Positions 8,465 through 16,670 of a stretch of 64,000 nt of DNA are shown piece after piece (position 1 is the first letter of the stretch; each line of letters opens with the position of its first letter). A program made the position numbers and the translations under genes. The stretch is taken from contig CAVQCA010000058.1 of the NCBI GenBank assembly GCA_963710815.1, positions 6,192-70,191 of the forward strand, in the 5' to 3' direction. This DNA is from CAVQCA01 sp963710815. Its GTDB lineage: Bacteria; Pseudomonadota; Gammaproteobacteria; UBA9214. Under the pieces are notes generated by a model that saw nothing but the letters and a program-made list of their open reading frames with translations, was not told where the DNA came from and did no database searches.

Positions 8465-9523
8465 TCATTTCCCCGGTTTCGGTATTTCGATCTTCTGGTG
8501 CGCCCCCGCCTCCCGCCACAGCCGTCGCAGGGCATCCCAGAGGCTGCGTCGCAGGGTTTGCAGGTAAAGGGTATTGTCGGGCAGATCCCGGACGAGGCGG
8601 CGATGCGCCTCGCCCAGCGCATGGTAGGGCAGGGCGGGGAACAGATGATGAGTGGCGTGGTAGCGCAGTCCGACCGGCGCCCAGAGCGGTGTGAACAGGG
8701 GATTGCCCGGGATGTTCACCGAGTCCAGATACTGTTCGGAGAACTCCATGATCCGGTCGCCCGGGTTGCGGTAGCTGTGTGCCGCCAGGGTTCGCAGCGA
8801 GTTCAGCAGAAACATCAGGACGCTGACGAGATACCACAGGAGCAGCACCCGCGAGGGCCAGAGTCCTGCGATCACCAGGGTAACCGCCGTTGCACCATAG
8901 AGAAAGGTGGCGAATTCCTGCCACGGCCAGGTCTCCTCGTCCCGGGACGAGGGTTCGGGACGGCGATAGTCGAAATCGATGGTGAGGGAGGAAGCGCTCT
9001 TCCAGACAAGCCGCCGCAGTCCGCGGTGCAGATACGAAAGCGGGGTGAGTAGGATGAAGCGGCCGGCGAGCAGCAGGGGTAAAACGAAAACCTGCAGCAG
9101 GTACAGGACGATCCTGAAGGGTCGCCCGACCGCAAAGGGCAGATACTCTCCGTCATCCTTCGTCCCGTAGACGTTGCGCTTGTGATGGTCGTTGTGAACC
9201 CCGCCGTACATAAAGGACGGCACCATCAGGGGAAAGCCGCAGGTCATGTTCCAGACCAGCCGGAATACCCGGAAGGTGGTCCTGCGCAGGTGGGCCAGTT
9301 CATGGGTGAAAATCACGGCCCGGTACAGGGCCAGCGTTGTCACCAGATAGAAAAAACCCTGCCAGACGGAGTAGGGAGGGGCACGCAGGGTCAGCAGGAA
9401 CGCGGCCCAGCCGAGCGTGACGTGGAAGAGGAAATCCGTCCAGTAAATCCAGGGATTGGGAGTGTTCAGGCCCTTGACGAGTTCCCTGGCTTCATCCAGG
9501 GGGAATTGGCTGTTTGGTGTCAT
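8465..9523 (-). CDS. Membrane fatty acid desaturase
   Basis: 352 aa. The three histidine boxes of the membrane di-iron desaturase family are present: HELAH (74-78), HNDHH (110-114) and HATHH (289-293), with an additional His at 249. Hydrophobic segments lie around residues 35-75, 140-160 and 205-245. Enzymes of this family introduce double bonds into acyl chains or related lipids using oxygen and an electron donor at the inner membrane. The regiospecificity and whether the substrate is a phospholipid acyl chain, carotenoid or other lipid cannot be told. The gene stands alone on the minus strand. Confidence 0.85.
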   Translation of the reverse strand: MTPNSQFPLDEARELVKGLNTPNPWIYWTDFLFHVTLGWAAFLLTLRAPPYSVWQGFFYLVTTLALYRAVIFTHELAHLRRTTFRVFRLVWNMTCGFPLMVPSFMYGGVHNDHHKRNVYGTKDDGEYLPFAVGRPFRIVLYLLQVFVLPLLLAGRFILLTPLSYLHRGLRRLVWKSASSLTIDFDYRRPEPSSRDEETWPWQEFATFLYGATAVTLVIAGLWPSRVLLLWYLVSVLMFLLNSLRTLAAHSYRNPGDRIMEFSEQYLDSVNIPGNPLFTPLWAPVGLRYHATHHLFPALPYHALGEAHRRLVRDLPDNTLYLQTLRRSLWDALRRLWREAGAHQKIEIPKPGK

Positions 9524-9805
9524 GACAACGGCATGGGTTCGTTCACATTCCTCGGGGTCGCCGTGTGCATTATGGCGCCCTTGCCATGTCGTGTCATGCT
9601 TGAGATTATCCCGGAAATCTATTCAAATCCCTTGCTCGCCAGACACTCGAAGCGCGTCTGCATCGAATACCGGCCCTGACCATACCGGCAATCCCGCGGG
9701 GGCGGAATATCAGGCGGCGGGCGGTGATGTTACCATTCACGGGGAATCGCTCAGGATGCCCATCGGGTGCCCTTCGCTCGTCACATAAATGAAGAGGTGA
9801 AAGTC

Positions 9806-10708
9806 GTGGATCATTGTGTATTCATACAGGCCAATCACAAACAGATGCTCGGTGCCATCGTGGCGGAATACGCCGTGCGGCGCAATTCCCGCCACAACGA
9901 CAGGTTCGATGTCCGCATCATGAGTTACGACGAGATTCCGATCTTTAAGATGCGGGAAGGTCAGAAGTTTCTGCGCGGCGGTGGGAAACGGGTCTGGGTG
10001 CGCGATGACCTGCAATCCTTTACCCCCAGCCGGTTCATGCCCCCCGGGCTGATGGGTTACCAGGGGCGCGCTCTGGTGATCGACCCGGACGTCTTCGCCG
10101 TGGGCGATGTCTGGGAGTTGCTGTCGCGCGACATGCAGGGCAAGGCGATCCTGTGCCGCCCAAAATCCGGCAACAAGGGCAAACACGGCTGCTTGGCCAC
10201 AAGTGTCATGCTGCTCGACTGCGCCAAACTGACGCACTGGAAGTTCGAGACGCAGTTCAACGATATGTTCGAGTTCAGGCGCGACTACATGAAATGGGTC
10301 TGTCTGGGCTACGAGGATCCAGAAACGATTGACCTGTTCGAAGACGAGTGGAACGATTTCGACCGACTGACCGATAAAACCCGCATGCTGCATACCACCA
10401 GGCGCAAGCATCAACCCTGGAAAACCGGTCTGCCGATCGACTACCGGCAGGCGGACACCTTCCGGCTGTTCCCGCCCCGGCACTGGCTGCGGCGCGCACG
10501 CCGCGCCGTGTTCGGTGATTACGGTTTGATGGGCGTCTACGGTAAACACCCGGACCCCAACCAGGAGAACTTCTTCTTCGGCCTGGTGCGGGAATGTCTG
10601 GAGAAGGGCATCCTCACCGAGGAACGCCTGCGCAGCGAAATGGCCAGCAACTACTTGCGCCATGACGCGCTGGAAATTATTCAGCGCGTGCCGCCGCTGG
10701 CGGCCTAG
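9806..10708 (+). CDS. Glycosyltransferase family 8-like protein
   Basis: 300 aa from a GTG at 9806, placed 8 bases after AGAGG; in-frame GTGs at 9797 and 9767 are alternatives. The sequence has GT8-like features: an N-terminal FIQANHKQMLGAIVAEYA block, GRALVIDPDVFA where the family has its DxD metal site, LLDCAKLTHW, and LHTTRRKHQPWKTGLPID, similar to the H-x(n)-PWK motif of glycogenin-type enzymes. It probably transfers a sugar from a nucleotide-sugar donor; the acceptor is unknown. The TAG stop is part of the CTAG at which a GAGCCTGTCGGA repeat end begins. Confidence 0.5.
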   Translation: MDHCVFIQANHKQMLGAIVAEYAVRRNSRHNDRFDVRIMSYDEIPIFKMREGQKFLRGGGKRVWVRDDLQSFTPSRFMPPGLMGYQGRALVIDPDVFAVGDVWELLSRDMQGKAILCRPKSGNKGKHGCLATSVMLLDCAKLTHWKFETQFNDMFEFRRDYMKWVCLGYEDPETIDLFEDEWNDFDRLTDKTRMLHTTRRKHQPWKTGLPIDYRQADTFRLFPPRHWLRRARRAVFGDYGLMGVYGKHPDPNQENFFFGLVRECLEKGILTEERLRSEMASNYLRHDALEIIQRVPPLAA

Positions 10709-10735
10709 GAGCCTGTCGGACTCGGGATTGATCTA
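10705..10735 (+). repeat. Solo end of the GAGCCTGTCGGA element family
   Basis: CTAGGAGCCTGTCGGACT begins at the stop codon of the upstream gene and continues into GGGATTGATCTAC, as in the full copy at 16426. No inverted partner is visible before moaC, so it is a truncated or decayed copy. Confidence 0.6.
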
Positions 10736-10812
10736 CCCGGCAGCTGCTCCCTGCGGTACATCGCGCACCCTGCAATATTACCCACGCGGCAGGAGCGGAC
10801 GTTCCCGGTCAT

Positions 10813-11298
10813 TCAGTCGGCGGAGTCGGCACGCCAGTCGCCGCTGCGTCCGCCCGACTTGCGCAGCAAACGGACTTCCTCGATGACCATGCCCCGGTCC
10901 ACCGCCTTGCACATGTCGTAAACGGTCAGGGCGGCGACGGCGGCAGCCGTGAGCGCCTCCATCTCGACGCCGGTGGGGCCGGTTACCCGGCAGCTCGCCA
11001 CGATGCGTATGCCGGGAAGGGACGGCATCGGGGCGATGTCCACGTCGATGCCCGTCAGCGGCAGGGGGTGGCAGAGGGGAATCAGCCCGGCGCAACGCTT
11101 GGCCGCCTGGATGCCCGCGATGCGGGCCACGGTCAGGACATCGCCCTTGCGGTGTCCGCCGGTCTCGATCAGGTGCAGGGTCTCCGCGGACATCCGCACC
11201 CGCGCTTCAGCCGTGGCTTCCCGCTGGCTGTGGGCTTTGTCGCCGACATCGACCATGCGTGCGTTGCCCTCGGCGTCGGTATGGGTCAGCCGGTTCAC
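10813..11298 (-). CDS. moaC: Cyclic pyranopterin monophosphate synthase MoaC
   Basis: 161 aa. I start at the GTG at 11298, which sits 8 bases after GGAG and overlaps the moeA stop as GTGA; a GTG three codons earlier is possible. The protein begins with the family's L-T-H-x-D-x-x-G-x-A-R-M-V-D-V signature and contains LIPLCHPLPLTGI and GPTGVEMEALTAAAV followed by TVYDMCKAVDRGM, all diagnostic for MoaC. With MoaA it converts GTP to cyclic pyranopterin monophosphate, the first step of molybdenum cofactor synthesis. Translational coupling to moeA makes a two-gene Moco unit; moaA is not in this window. Confidence 0.96.
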   Translation of the reverse strand: MNRLTHTDAEGNARMVDVGDKAHSQREATAEARVRMSAETLHLIETGGHRKGDVLTVARIAGIQAAKRCAGLIPLCHPLPLTGIDVDIAPMPSLPGIRIVASCRVTGPTGVEMEALTAAAVAALTVYDMCKAVDRGMVIEEVRLLRKSGGRSGDWRADSAD

Positions 11299-12545
11299 CG
11301 AGCCCACTCCGGAAAAGGCAGGTAGCGCAGGGTGTCGCCGGGGTGAATCCGGGTGTTTTCCGGGATTTCCACCAGACCCTCCGCCCAGGCCACGGAACTC
11401 AGCACATCCGAGCCCTGTCGGGGATGTTTCTCCGCGGTTGGACCGCGTACGGAATCCGAATGAATCCGTACACGGAGGTATTCCCGCCGATTACCGGCCC
11501 GGTGATCGAAACCGGCACTGACGGGCCAGGAAGCCGGTGGTGTATCGATGCGTCCCTGCAGGCGCTGCAGATAGGGGCGTGCGAACAGCAGGAAGGTCAC
11601 GAAGACCGAGACCGGGTTGCCCGGCAGGCCGATGAACGGGACGGCGCCGATTCGTCCGAAGGCGAGCGGTTTGCCCGGCTTCATCCGCACCCGCCACAGG
11701 GTCAGTTCCCCGAGCGATTGCAGCACGGCCTTGACGTGATCCTCCTCACCGACGGAAACCCCGCCGGAGGTGATGACGAGGTCGGATCGGGCGGCGGCCG
11801 TCGAGAGCGCCGCGTACGTGGCCTCGGGGTTGTCGGCAATGCTGCCCAGGTCGACGACCTCGCCTCCCTGGGCTTCCACGAGGGCGTTCAGCAGGTAGCG
11901 GTTGCTGTTGTAAATTTGCCCGGGGGCGAGCGGCCGGCCCGGTTCGACAAGTTCATCGCCGGTCGAAAAGACGGCGACTCGCAACCGGCGACGGACCTCG
12001 ATCTCGGCGATGCCGACGGACGCCGCCAGCCCGAGCTGGGCCGCCCGCATGGGTGTGCCGGCGCTTAGCAGCGGACTCCCGGCGGTGATGTCGTTGCCGC
12101 GCGGTCGGATATTGGTGCCCGCGCCGGCCGTTTCGCCGACAAATACCCGCTCGCCCTCGACGCGGCAGATCTCCTGCATGACGACCGTGTCGGCCCCTTC
12201 GGGTACCGGGGCCCCGGTAAAGATGCGGGCGGCGTCGCCGGGTTGCAGGGGTTTGCCCTGCATCCCGGCCGGGATGCGCTGGGAGATGACGAGACCCCGT
12301 GTCCGGGCGGTTTCCATGTCGCTGCTGTGCAGGGCATACCCGTCCATGGCGCTGTTGTCGAAGCCGGGGACATCGAGGGGGGAGAGCAGGTCACGCGCCA
12401 GGATGCGGCCGGCCGCTTTCCCGAGCGGGATTCGCTCGCAGTCCTCCAGCGGGTGCGCGTCTTCCAGCAGCGTCGCCACCGCGTCCTCGACGCTCAGCAG
12501 GGACTGCGGATGTGCGAAGCAGGGGTCGGCGTCGGTCCCGGACAT
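11295..12545 (-). CDS. moeA: Molybdopterin molybdenumtransferase MoeA
   Basis: 416 aa from the ATG at 12545; the frame is open further upstream, but this start gives the usual MoeA length. Signature motifs are DNSAMDGYAL near the N-terminus, PGQIYNSNRY, SGGVSVGEEDHV, RMKPGKPLAFG and GLPGNPVSVFVTF. MoeA inserts molybdate into adenylylated molybdopterin in the last step of Moco synthesis. It is followed by moaC with a 4-base overlap. No strong ribosome binding site precedes the chosen ATG. Confidence 0.95.
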   Translation of the reverse strand: MSGTDADPCFAHPQSLLSVEDAVATLLEDAHPLEDCERIPLGKAAGRILARDLLSPLDVPGFDNSAMDGYALHSSDMETARTRGLVISQRIPAGMQGKPLQPGDAARIFTGAPVPEGADTVVMQEICRVEGERVFVGETAGAGTNIRPRGNDITAGSPLLSAGTPMRAAQLGLAASVGIAEIEVRRRLRVAVFSTGDELVEPGRPLAPGQIYNSNRYLLNALVEAQGGEVVDLGSIADNPEATYAALSTAAARSDLVITSGGVSVGEEDHVKAVLQSLGELTLWRVRMKPGKPLAFGRIGAVPFIGLPGNPVSVFVTFLLFARPYLQRLQGRIDTPPASWPVSAGFDHRAGNRREYLRVRIHSDSVRGPTAEKHPRQGSDVLSSVAWAEGLVEIPENTRIHPGDTLRYLPFPEWAR

Positions 12546-12725
12546 GTCAGCCGGCTGCACGTCCCGGGAAACGCATTGCGCGAATACACACGGTGTATTT
12601 TTTTCGGGTGGACAGAGTTTTATGCCTCCAGCGTCGTAGCAGTACGCGTCAGATAGTACCTTCAGGCCCGCATGGAGTATATGGCGTGCGCATGACTTCA
12701 TCGCCGGCGCAAGGGCCACTTGCAA

Positions 12726-13673
12726 TCAACTGATGTCGATACTGCTCGCCTTGCCGTGTTGCGGTGTCAGCCGGATGCGCATGCCTTCCGCAGCGCACAG
12801 ACTGACCGAGGGCGCGTGCTGGCCACGGAAGAAGGCCTCGTTTTCCCGCTGTATGAAATCGATTTCGGCATCGCTGCGGTCGGGATCGTGGTGGAACATG
12901 ACCAGACAGGCGGCCCCGGCGTCGACGGCAAGCTGCCTGACCTGCGTCACCAGTGAATGTCCCCAACCGTGCTTGTGGGGCATATCGGTTTCCACATACT
13001 GGGCATCATGGATCAGGACGTCAGCATCACGGCAGAATTCCACCCACTGGTCATAGCGGGTCGCCACTCCGTTCGGTGGGTCGAGTTCGTTGTCGGTGAT
13101 AAAGACACAGGATGCCCCGTCTTCCTCGATACGGTAGGCAAAGCCGCCGCCGGGATGATTGAGACGGGCTCGCCTGATGTTCACATTCTCCTCCCCAAGG
13201 ACCGTTTCCGGATCCTCGGTGATGCACTCGCTCTGCGAGGGCAGTTGCTCGGCACTGACCGGAAAATTCGCGCCGTCGATCTGGTTGAACAGGGAGCAGA
13301 GCTGTCCGTGTTCGCCCTTCCTGCTGGTGAAGACGCGGATGCGCCGCCCCGGCTGGTAGATCGGCTCGAAGAACGGGTAGCCCTGCACATGGTCCCAGTG
13401 TCCGTGTGAGAGCAGGATATTGATGGTCCCGTCCGTTTGCGCCAGACGCTTACCCAGTTCCCTGATGCCCGTGCCTGAATCCAGTATCAGGCTGCTGCCG
13501 TCCGCCAGTTCGATGAAGACACACGAGGTGTTGCCGCCGTATCTGGCGGTGGCGGGCCCCGGAGAGGGAATCGAGCCGCGTACGCCGTAGAATGTTATTA
13601 ACAAATTTTTTATCCAATAGCGGGAATTTTCGACAGTATGGTGCGTGTGCAGGTTCTGTGCAAGCCTGTCCAT
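12726..13673 (-). CDS. Metallo-beta-lactamase-fold hydrolase
   Basis: 315 aa from the ATG at 13673; the conserved domain begins only at ITFYGVRGSIPSPGP (about residue 26), so a TTG near residue 24 is a possible true start. The metal-binding motif SHGHWDH occupies 89-95, with LNHPGGGFAYRI, ITDNELD, LIHDAQY and MFHHDPDRSD downstream as further ligand regions. The VRGSIP/GGNTSCV start is typical of the cAMP-phosphodiesterase class II/RNase Z-like branch. It probably hydrolyses a phosphodiester; the substrate is unknown. It is on the same strand as moeA, about 180 bases upstream of it. Confidence 0.83.
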   Translation of the reverse strand: MDRLAQNLHTHHTVENSRYWIKNLLITFYGVRGSIPSPGPATARYGGNTSCVFIELADGSSLILDSGTGIRELGKRLAQTDGTINILLSHGHWDHVQGYPFFEPIYQPGRRIRVFTSRKGEHGQLCSLFNQIDGANFPVSAEQLPSQSECITEDPETVLGEENVNIRRARLNHPGGGFAYRIEEDGASCVFITDNELDPPNGVATRYDQWVEFCRDADVLIHDAQYVETDMPHKHGWGHSLVTQVRQLAVDAGAACLVMFHHDPDRSDAEIDFIQRENEAFFRGQHAPSVSLCAAEGMRIRLTPQHGKASSIDIS

Positions 13674-13757
13674 AGTGCGCGCGGTGGCGTCGCCGCTGAT
13701 GCTTTTCGTACTGCCTGGCGAGCGGGTGCATGCATCTCTTGGCGCGAGATCCCTGTT

Positions 13758-14864
13758 TTACCCCGAAGCATAATCCCCCATGTGTACCGGCAACCGGCGG
13801 GATCCCCAGCTGCCCGGTGCGCCGGAGAATACGCCGGCGCACGGGGTGCCGCATTGCGTGCAGTGGCCGTCATCCGTCAGGTTCCACTCGTGCAGCACGT
13901 ACCAGTCACGACCGATGAGTTTCTGCCCGCATCGATGGCAATAGGTGCTGCCGCCGGCGGGGTCGTGAACGTTGCCGGTATAAGCATAATGCACACCGGC
14001 ATCCCGCGCGAGCTGGCGCGCCTGCGTCAATGTGTGAGCCGGTGTCGCGGGTATATCCATCATCCGGTAATCCGGATGGAATGCGGTGAAATGCATGGGC
14101 ACATCCGGCCCCAGCTCCTTGACGACCCATTCACACATCGTCCTGATTTCTTCAGGTGAATCATTGTGTCCGGGAATCAGCAAGGTGGTGAGTTCCAGCC
14201 AGACGCTGGTCTCGTGCCTGAGGTATCTCAGGGTATCCAGCACCGGCGCCAGGTGCCCGCCGGTAAGCCGGTGATAAAAATCTTCCCTAAACCCCTTGAG
14301 ATCGACATTTGCAGCATCCATCCAGGCATAAAACTCCCTGCGCGGTTCCGGCGTGACATAGCCTGCGGTCACCGCCACGGATTTTATCCCTTTGACACGG
14401 CAGGCCCTGGCGACATCGATGGCGTACTCATGGAAAATGACCGGGTCGTTATAGGTGTAGGCCACACTCCTGCATCCCAACCGCTGCGCGGCGGCGGCGA
14501 TCATTTCAGGCGTGGCCTCGTCTGCGAGCGTATCGATTTCCCGTGATTTGCTGATGTCCCAGTTCTGGCAAAACTTGCAGGCCAGATTGCATCCGGCCGT
14601 TCCGAACGAAAACACCGGCGTACCCGGCAGAAAATGGTTGAGTGGTTTCTTCTCGATCGGGTCAACGCAGAATCCGCTGGACCGGCCGTAGGTCGTCAGC
14701 ACCATGGTTTCGCCCGTGCGCCCGCGCACGAAGCACAATCCGCGCTGTCCGTCATGCAGCTTGCAGAACCGTGGACAAAGATCACACTGCAGCCGGCCGT
14801 CTTCCAGCTTGTGCCAGTAACCTGCCGGTCTTGCTGTGCGGGTATCGATGGGTGCGTCGCTCAT
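13758..14864 (-). CDS. amrS: AmmeMemoRadiSam system radical SAM enzyme
   Basis: 368 aa from the ATG at 14864, with GGAGGAAC 8 bases upstream; the open frame extends far upstream but that part is not conserved. The [4Fe-4S]/SAM site is CNLACKFC (Cys92, 96, 99). N-terminal CDLCPRFC (27-34) plus Cys44, and C-terminal CHRCG and CTQCGTPC pairs, suggest further metal sites. The sequence YTYNDPVIFHEYAIDVA is characteristic of the PflA-related group that co-occurs with Memo and AMMECR1. The reaction is unknown. It is divergent from memo-ammecr1 across 128 bases that should contain promoters for both. Confidence 0.9.
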   Translation of the reverse strand: MSDAPIDTRTARPAGYWHKLEDGRLQCDLCPRFCKLHDGQRGLCFVRGRTGETMVLTTYGRSSGFCVDPIEKKPLNHFLPGTPVFSFGTAGCNLACKFCQNWDISKSREIDTLADEATPEMIAAAAQRLGCRSVAYTYNDPVIFHEYAIDVARACRVKGIKSVAVTAGYVTPEPRREFYAWMDAANVDLKGFREDFYHRLTGGHLAPVLDTLRYLRHETSVWLELTTLLIPGHNDSPEEIRTMCEWVVKELGPDVPMHFTAFHPDYRMMDIPATPAHTLTQARQLARDAGVHYAYTGNVHDPAGGSTYCHRCGQKLIGRDWYVLHEWNLTDDGHCTQCGTPCAGVFSGAPGSWGSRRLPVHMGDYASG

Positions 14865-14992
14865 GGGCGGTTCCTCCGCATTGTCAACCCTGCCTGGATG
14901 GACGCATGAAGCAGGTATTACACTATGAGGCAGGGATCGGCTGTATACATGTCTATTATTATAGGTATATTCAGTGGGCAGGAGCACAAGAT

Positions 14993-15787
14993 ATGGATGA
15001 GCGTATTCGCCAACCGGCGGTGGCAGGGCTTTTCTACCCCTCCGATCCCGGGGAACTGCAGGGCATGCTTGATGCCTTCTTCGCCGCCGCGTCCACGCCG
15101 GGGGAGGAGACGCCGCCCAAGGCGGTGATTGCACCCCATGCCGGATACATCTATTCCGGCGCGGTGGCCGCCAGTGCCTATGCCCGGATCATCCCCGTGC
15201 GCGGGAATATCCATCGCGTGGTTCTGCTCGGCCCTTCGCATCGCGTCCCGCTGTATGGCCTGGCGGCCAGCAGCGCCACGCATTTCGCCACTCCACTGGG
15301 ACTGATCCCGCTGGATCGCCAGGCGATCGACGATATCCTGCAGCTCGACCAGGTCAGCCTCATGGATGCCGCCCATGACAGTGAACACAGTCTGGAGGTG
15401 CATCTGCCCTTTCTGCAGACGATGCTTGGGCAATTCGAACTGATCCCGCTGGTGGTGGGCGAAGCCAGCGCCGCGGAGGTGGCGGAGGTGCTCGACCGCC
15501 TGTGGGGCGGGGACGAGACCCTGATCGTCATCAGCTCCGATCTAAGCCACTATCACGACTATGCCACGGCGCAGCGCATGGACCGCCAGACCTCCCGGGC
15601 CATTGAGGCAATGGCGCCGGAAAAGATCCGTTACGATGATGCCTGCGGGCGTATCCCGGTGAACGGGTTGCTCACCGTGGCGCGACGGCACGGCTTGCAT
15701 GCGCAGACCGTCGATCTGCGCAATTCGGGAGATACCGCCGGTCCGCGCGATCAGGTGGTGGGTTACGGCGCATACGTCATTCACTGA
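14993..15787 (+). CDS. amrB: AmmeMemoRadiSam system protein B (MEMO1 family)
   Basis: 264 aa from the ATG at 14993, preceded by AGGAGC; an upstream in-frame extension overlaps the divergent radical SAM gene and is a shadow. It starts with RQPAVAGLFYPSD and contains APHAGYIYSGAVAASAY, LLGPSHRV, HSLEVHLPFLQ and SDLSHYHDY, the histidine-bearing blocks of the MEMO1 family, which is related in fold to class III extradiol dioxygenases. The bacterial role is undefined; the human homologue binds metal and affects signalling. The last base of its stop is the first base of the AMMECR1 start. Confidence 0.94.
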   Translation: MDERIRQPAVAGLFYPSDPGELQGMLDAFFAAASTPGEETPPKAVIAPHAGYIYSGAVAASAYARIIPVRGNIHRVVLLGPSHRVPLYGLAASSATHFATPLGLIPLDRQAIDDILQLDQVSLMDAAHDSEHSLEVHLPFLQTMLGQFELIPLVVGEASAAEVAEVLDRLWGGDETLIVISSDLSHYHDYATAQRMDRQTSRAIEAMAPEKIRYDDACGRIPVNGLLTVARRHGLHAQTVDLRNSGDTAGPRDQVVGYGAYVIH

Positions 15788-16341
15788 TGATGCTGCCGAA
15801 AAAGGATCGCCAAACGTTGCTGGGTGTGGCCCGGGAATCCATCGGTTATGGTCTGCAACGTCGACAGGCATTGCCAGTGGACGTGACAGGGTATTCATCC
15901 GAACTGCAACAACCAGGCGCATCGTTCGTCACCCTGAAAACCAAGGGTGAGCTGCGCGGCTGCATCGGCACCCTCACGGCGCATCAGGCCCTCGTACAGG
16001 ATGTTGCCGGGAATGCCTTTAATGCCGCCTTCCGTGATCCGCGTTTCCCGGAGTTGTCCGCCGGCGAATTCGCCCGGCTGGAGGTGCATATCTCCGTGCT
16101 GGCGCCGCCGCGGCCGATGCGGTTCGTCGATGAACAGGATCTGCTGCGGCAAATTCAACCGCACGTCGACGGTCTGGTGCTCAGCGACGGCGCACACCGC
16201 GGAACCTTTCTACCGTCGGTGTGGGAATCGCTGCAGGACAGGCAGGAGTTCCTGCGTCATCTCAAAGTCAAGGCCGGTCTGCCGCCTGATTACTGGTCAC
16301 CCACCCTGCGGGTCGAGCGTTACAGCGTGGAGAAATTCTGA
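15787..16341 (+). CDS. amrA: AmmeMemoRadiSam system protein A (AMMECR1 domain)
   Basis: 184 aa, overlapping the Memo stop by one base, so translation is coupled. The AMMECR1 signature is clear: FVTLKTKGELRGCIGTL with the conserved LRGCIG hexapeptide, then FRDPRFPEL, LEVHISVL and GLPPDYW. The function is unknown in any organism; the family always travels with Memo and often with the radical SAM partner, all three being present here. It is a complete-length member. Confidence 0.95.
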   Translation: MMLPKKDRQTLLGVARESIGYGLQRRQALPVDVTGYSSELQQPGASFVTLKTKGELRGCIGTLTAHQALVQDVAGNAFNAAFRDPRFPELSAGEFARLEVHISVLAPPRPMRFVDEQDLLRQIQPHVDGLVLSDGAHRGTFLPSVWESLQDRQEFLRHLKVKAGLPPDYWSPTLRVERYSVEKF

Positions 16342-16425
16342 GAATAGCCCGGCAACCCCCTGAAAATGCGCCGCAACCACGGGTGTTTTAACCCCGTGAC
16401 GCACCCTAATGGTGCGTATCCTGTT

Positions 16426-16593
16426 CTAGGAGCCTGTCGGACTTAGGATTGATCTACTGCGCTGGTGGGAGAACGGCCCATAGTCCCCCGATATTTCGTT
16501 GCATAGAACCACTATGCGCCTCGATATCGTGAACCTCTGTGCTCGTTCTCCCACCATGCTCGCGACGATCACCCAAGTCCGACAGGCTCCTAG
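16426..16593. mobile_element. MITE-like element with CTAG-flanked inverted ends (family A)
   Basis: A 168-base unit whose ends are perfect inverted repeats for 19 bases (CTAGGAGCCTGTCGGACTT at 16426; its complement ends at 16593). Inside, GGTGGGAGAACG and CGTTCTCCCACC form a second stem. Both ends abut CTAG, which fits a 4-base target duplication of the type used by IS5-like elements. There is no coding sequence, so it is non-autonomous. A second, diverged full-length copy lies at 37295-37451, and single ends are at about 10705 and 6721. It fills most of the gap between 16342 and 16670. Confidence 0.8.
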
Positions 16594-16670
16594 CAAATGA
16601 CAATTCCTGGAAATTCAGTTAGACTTCGCGCGCCGCCGGATCGGCGGTTGCATACAAATAAAGTGATCTC

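Noticed and set aside
12546..12725. Molybdenum-cofactor riboswitch upstream of moeA
   Set aside because: I could not find the conserved pairing elements in this 180-base leader.
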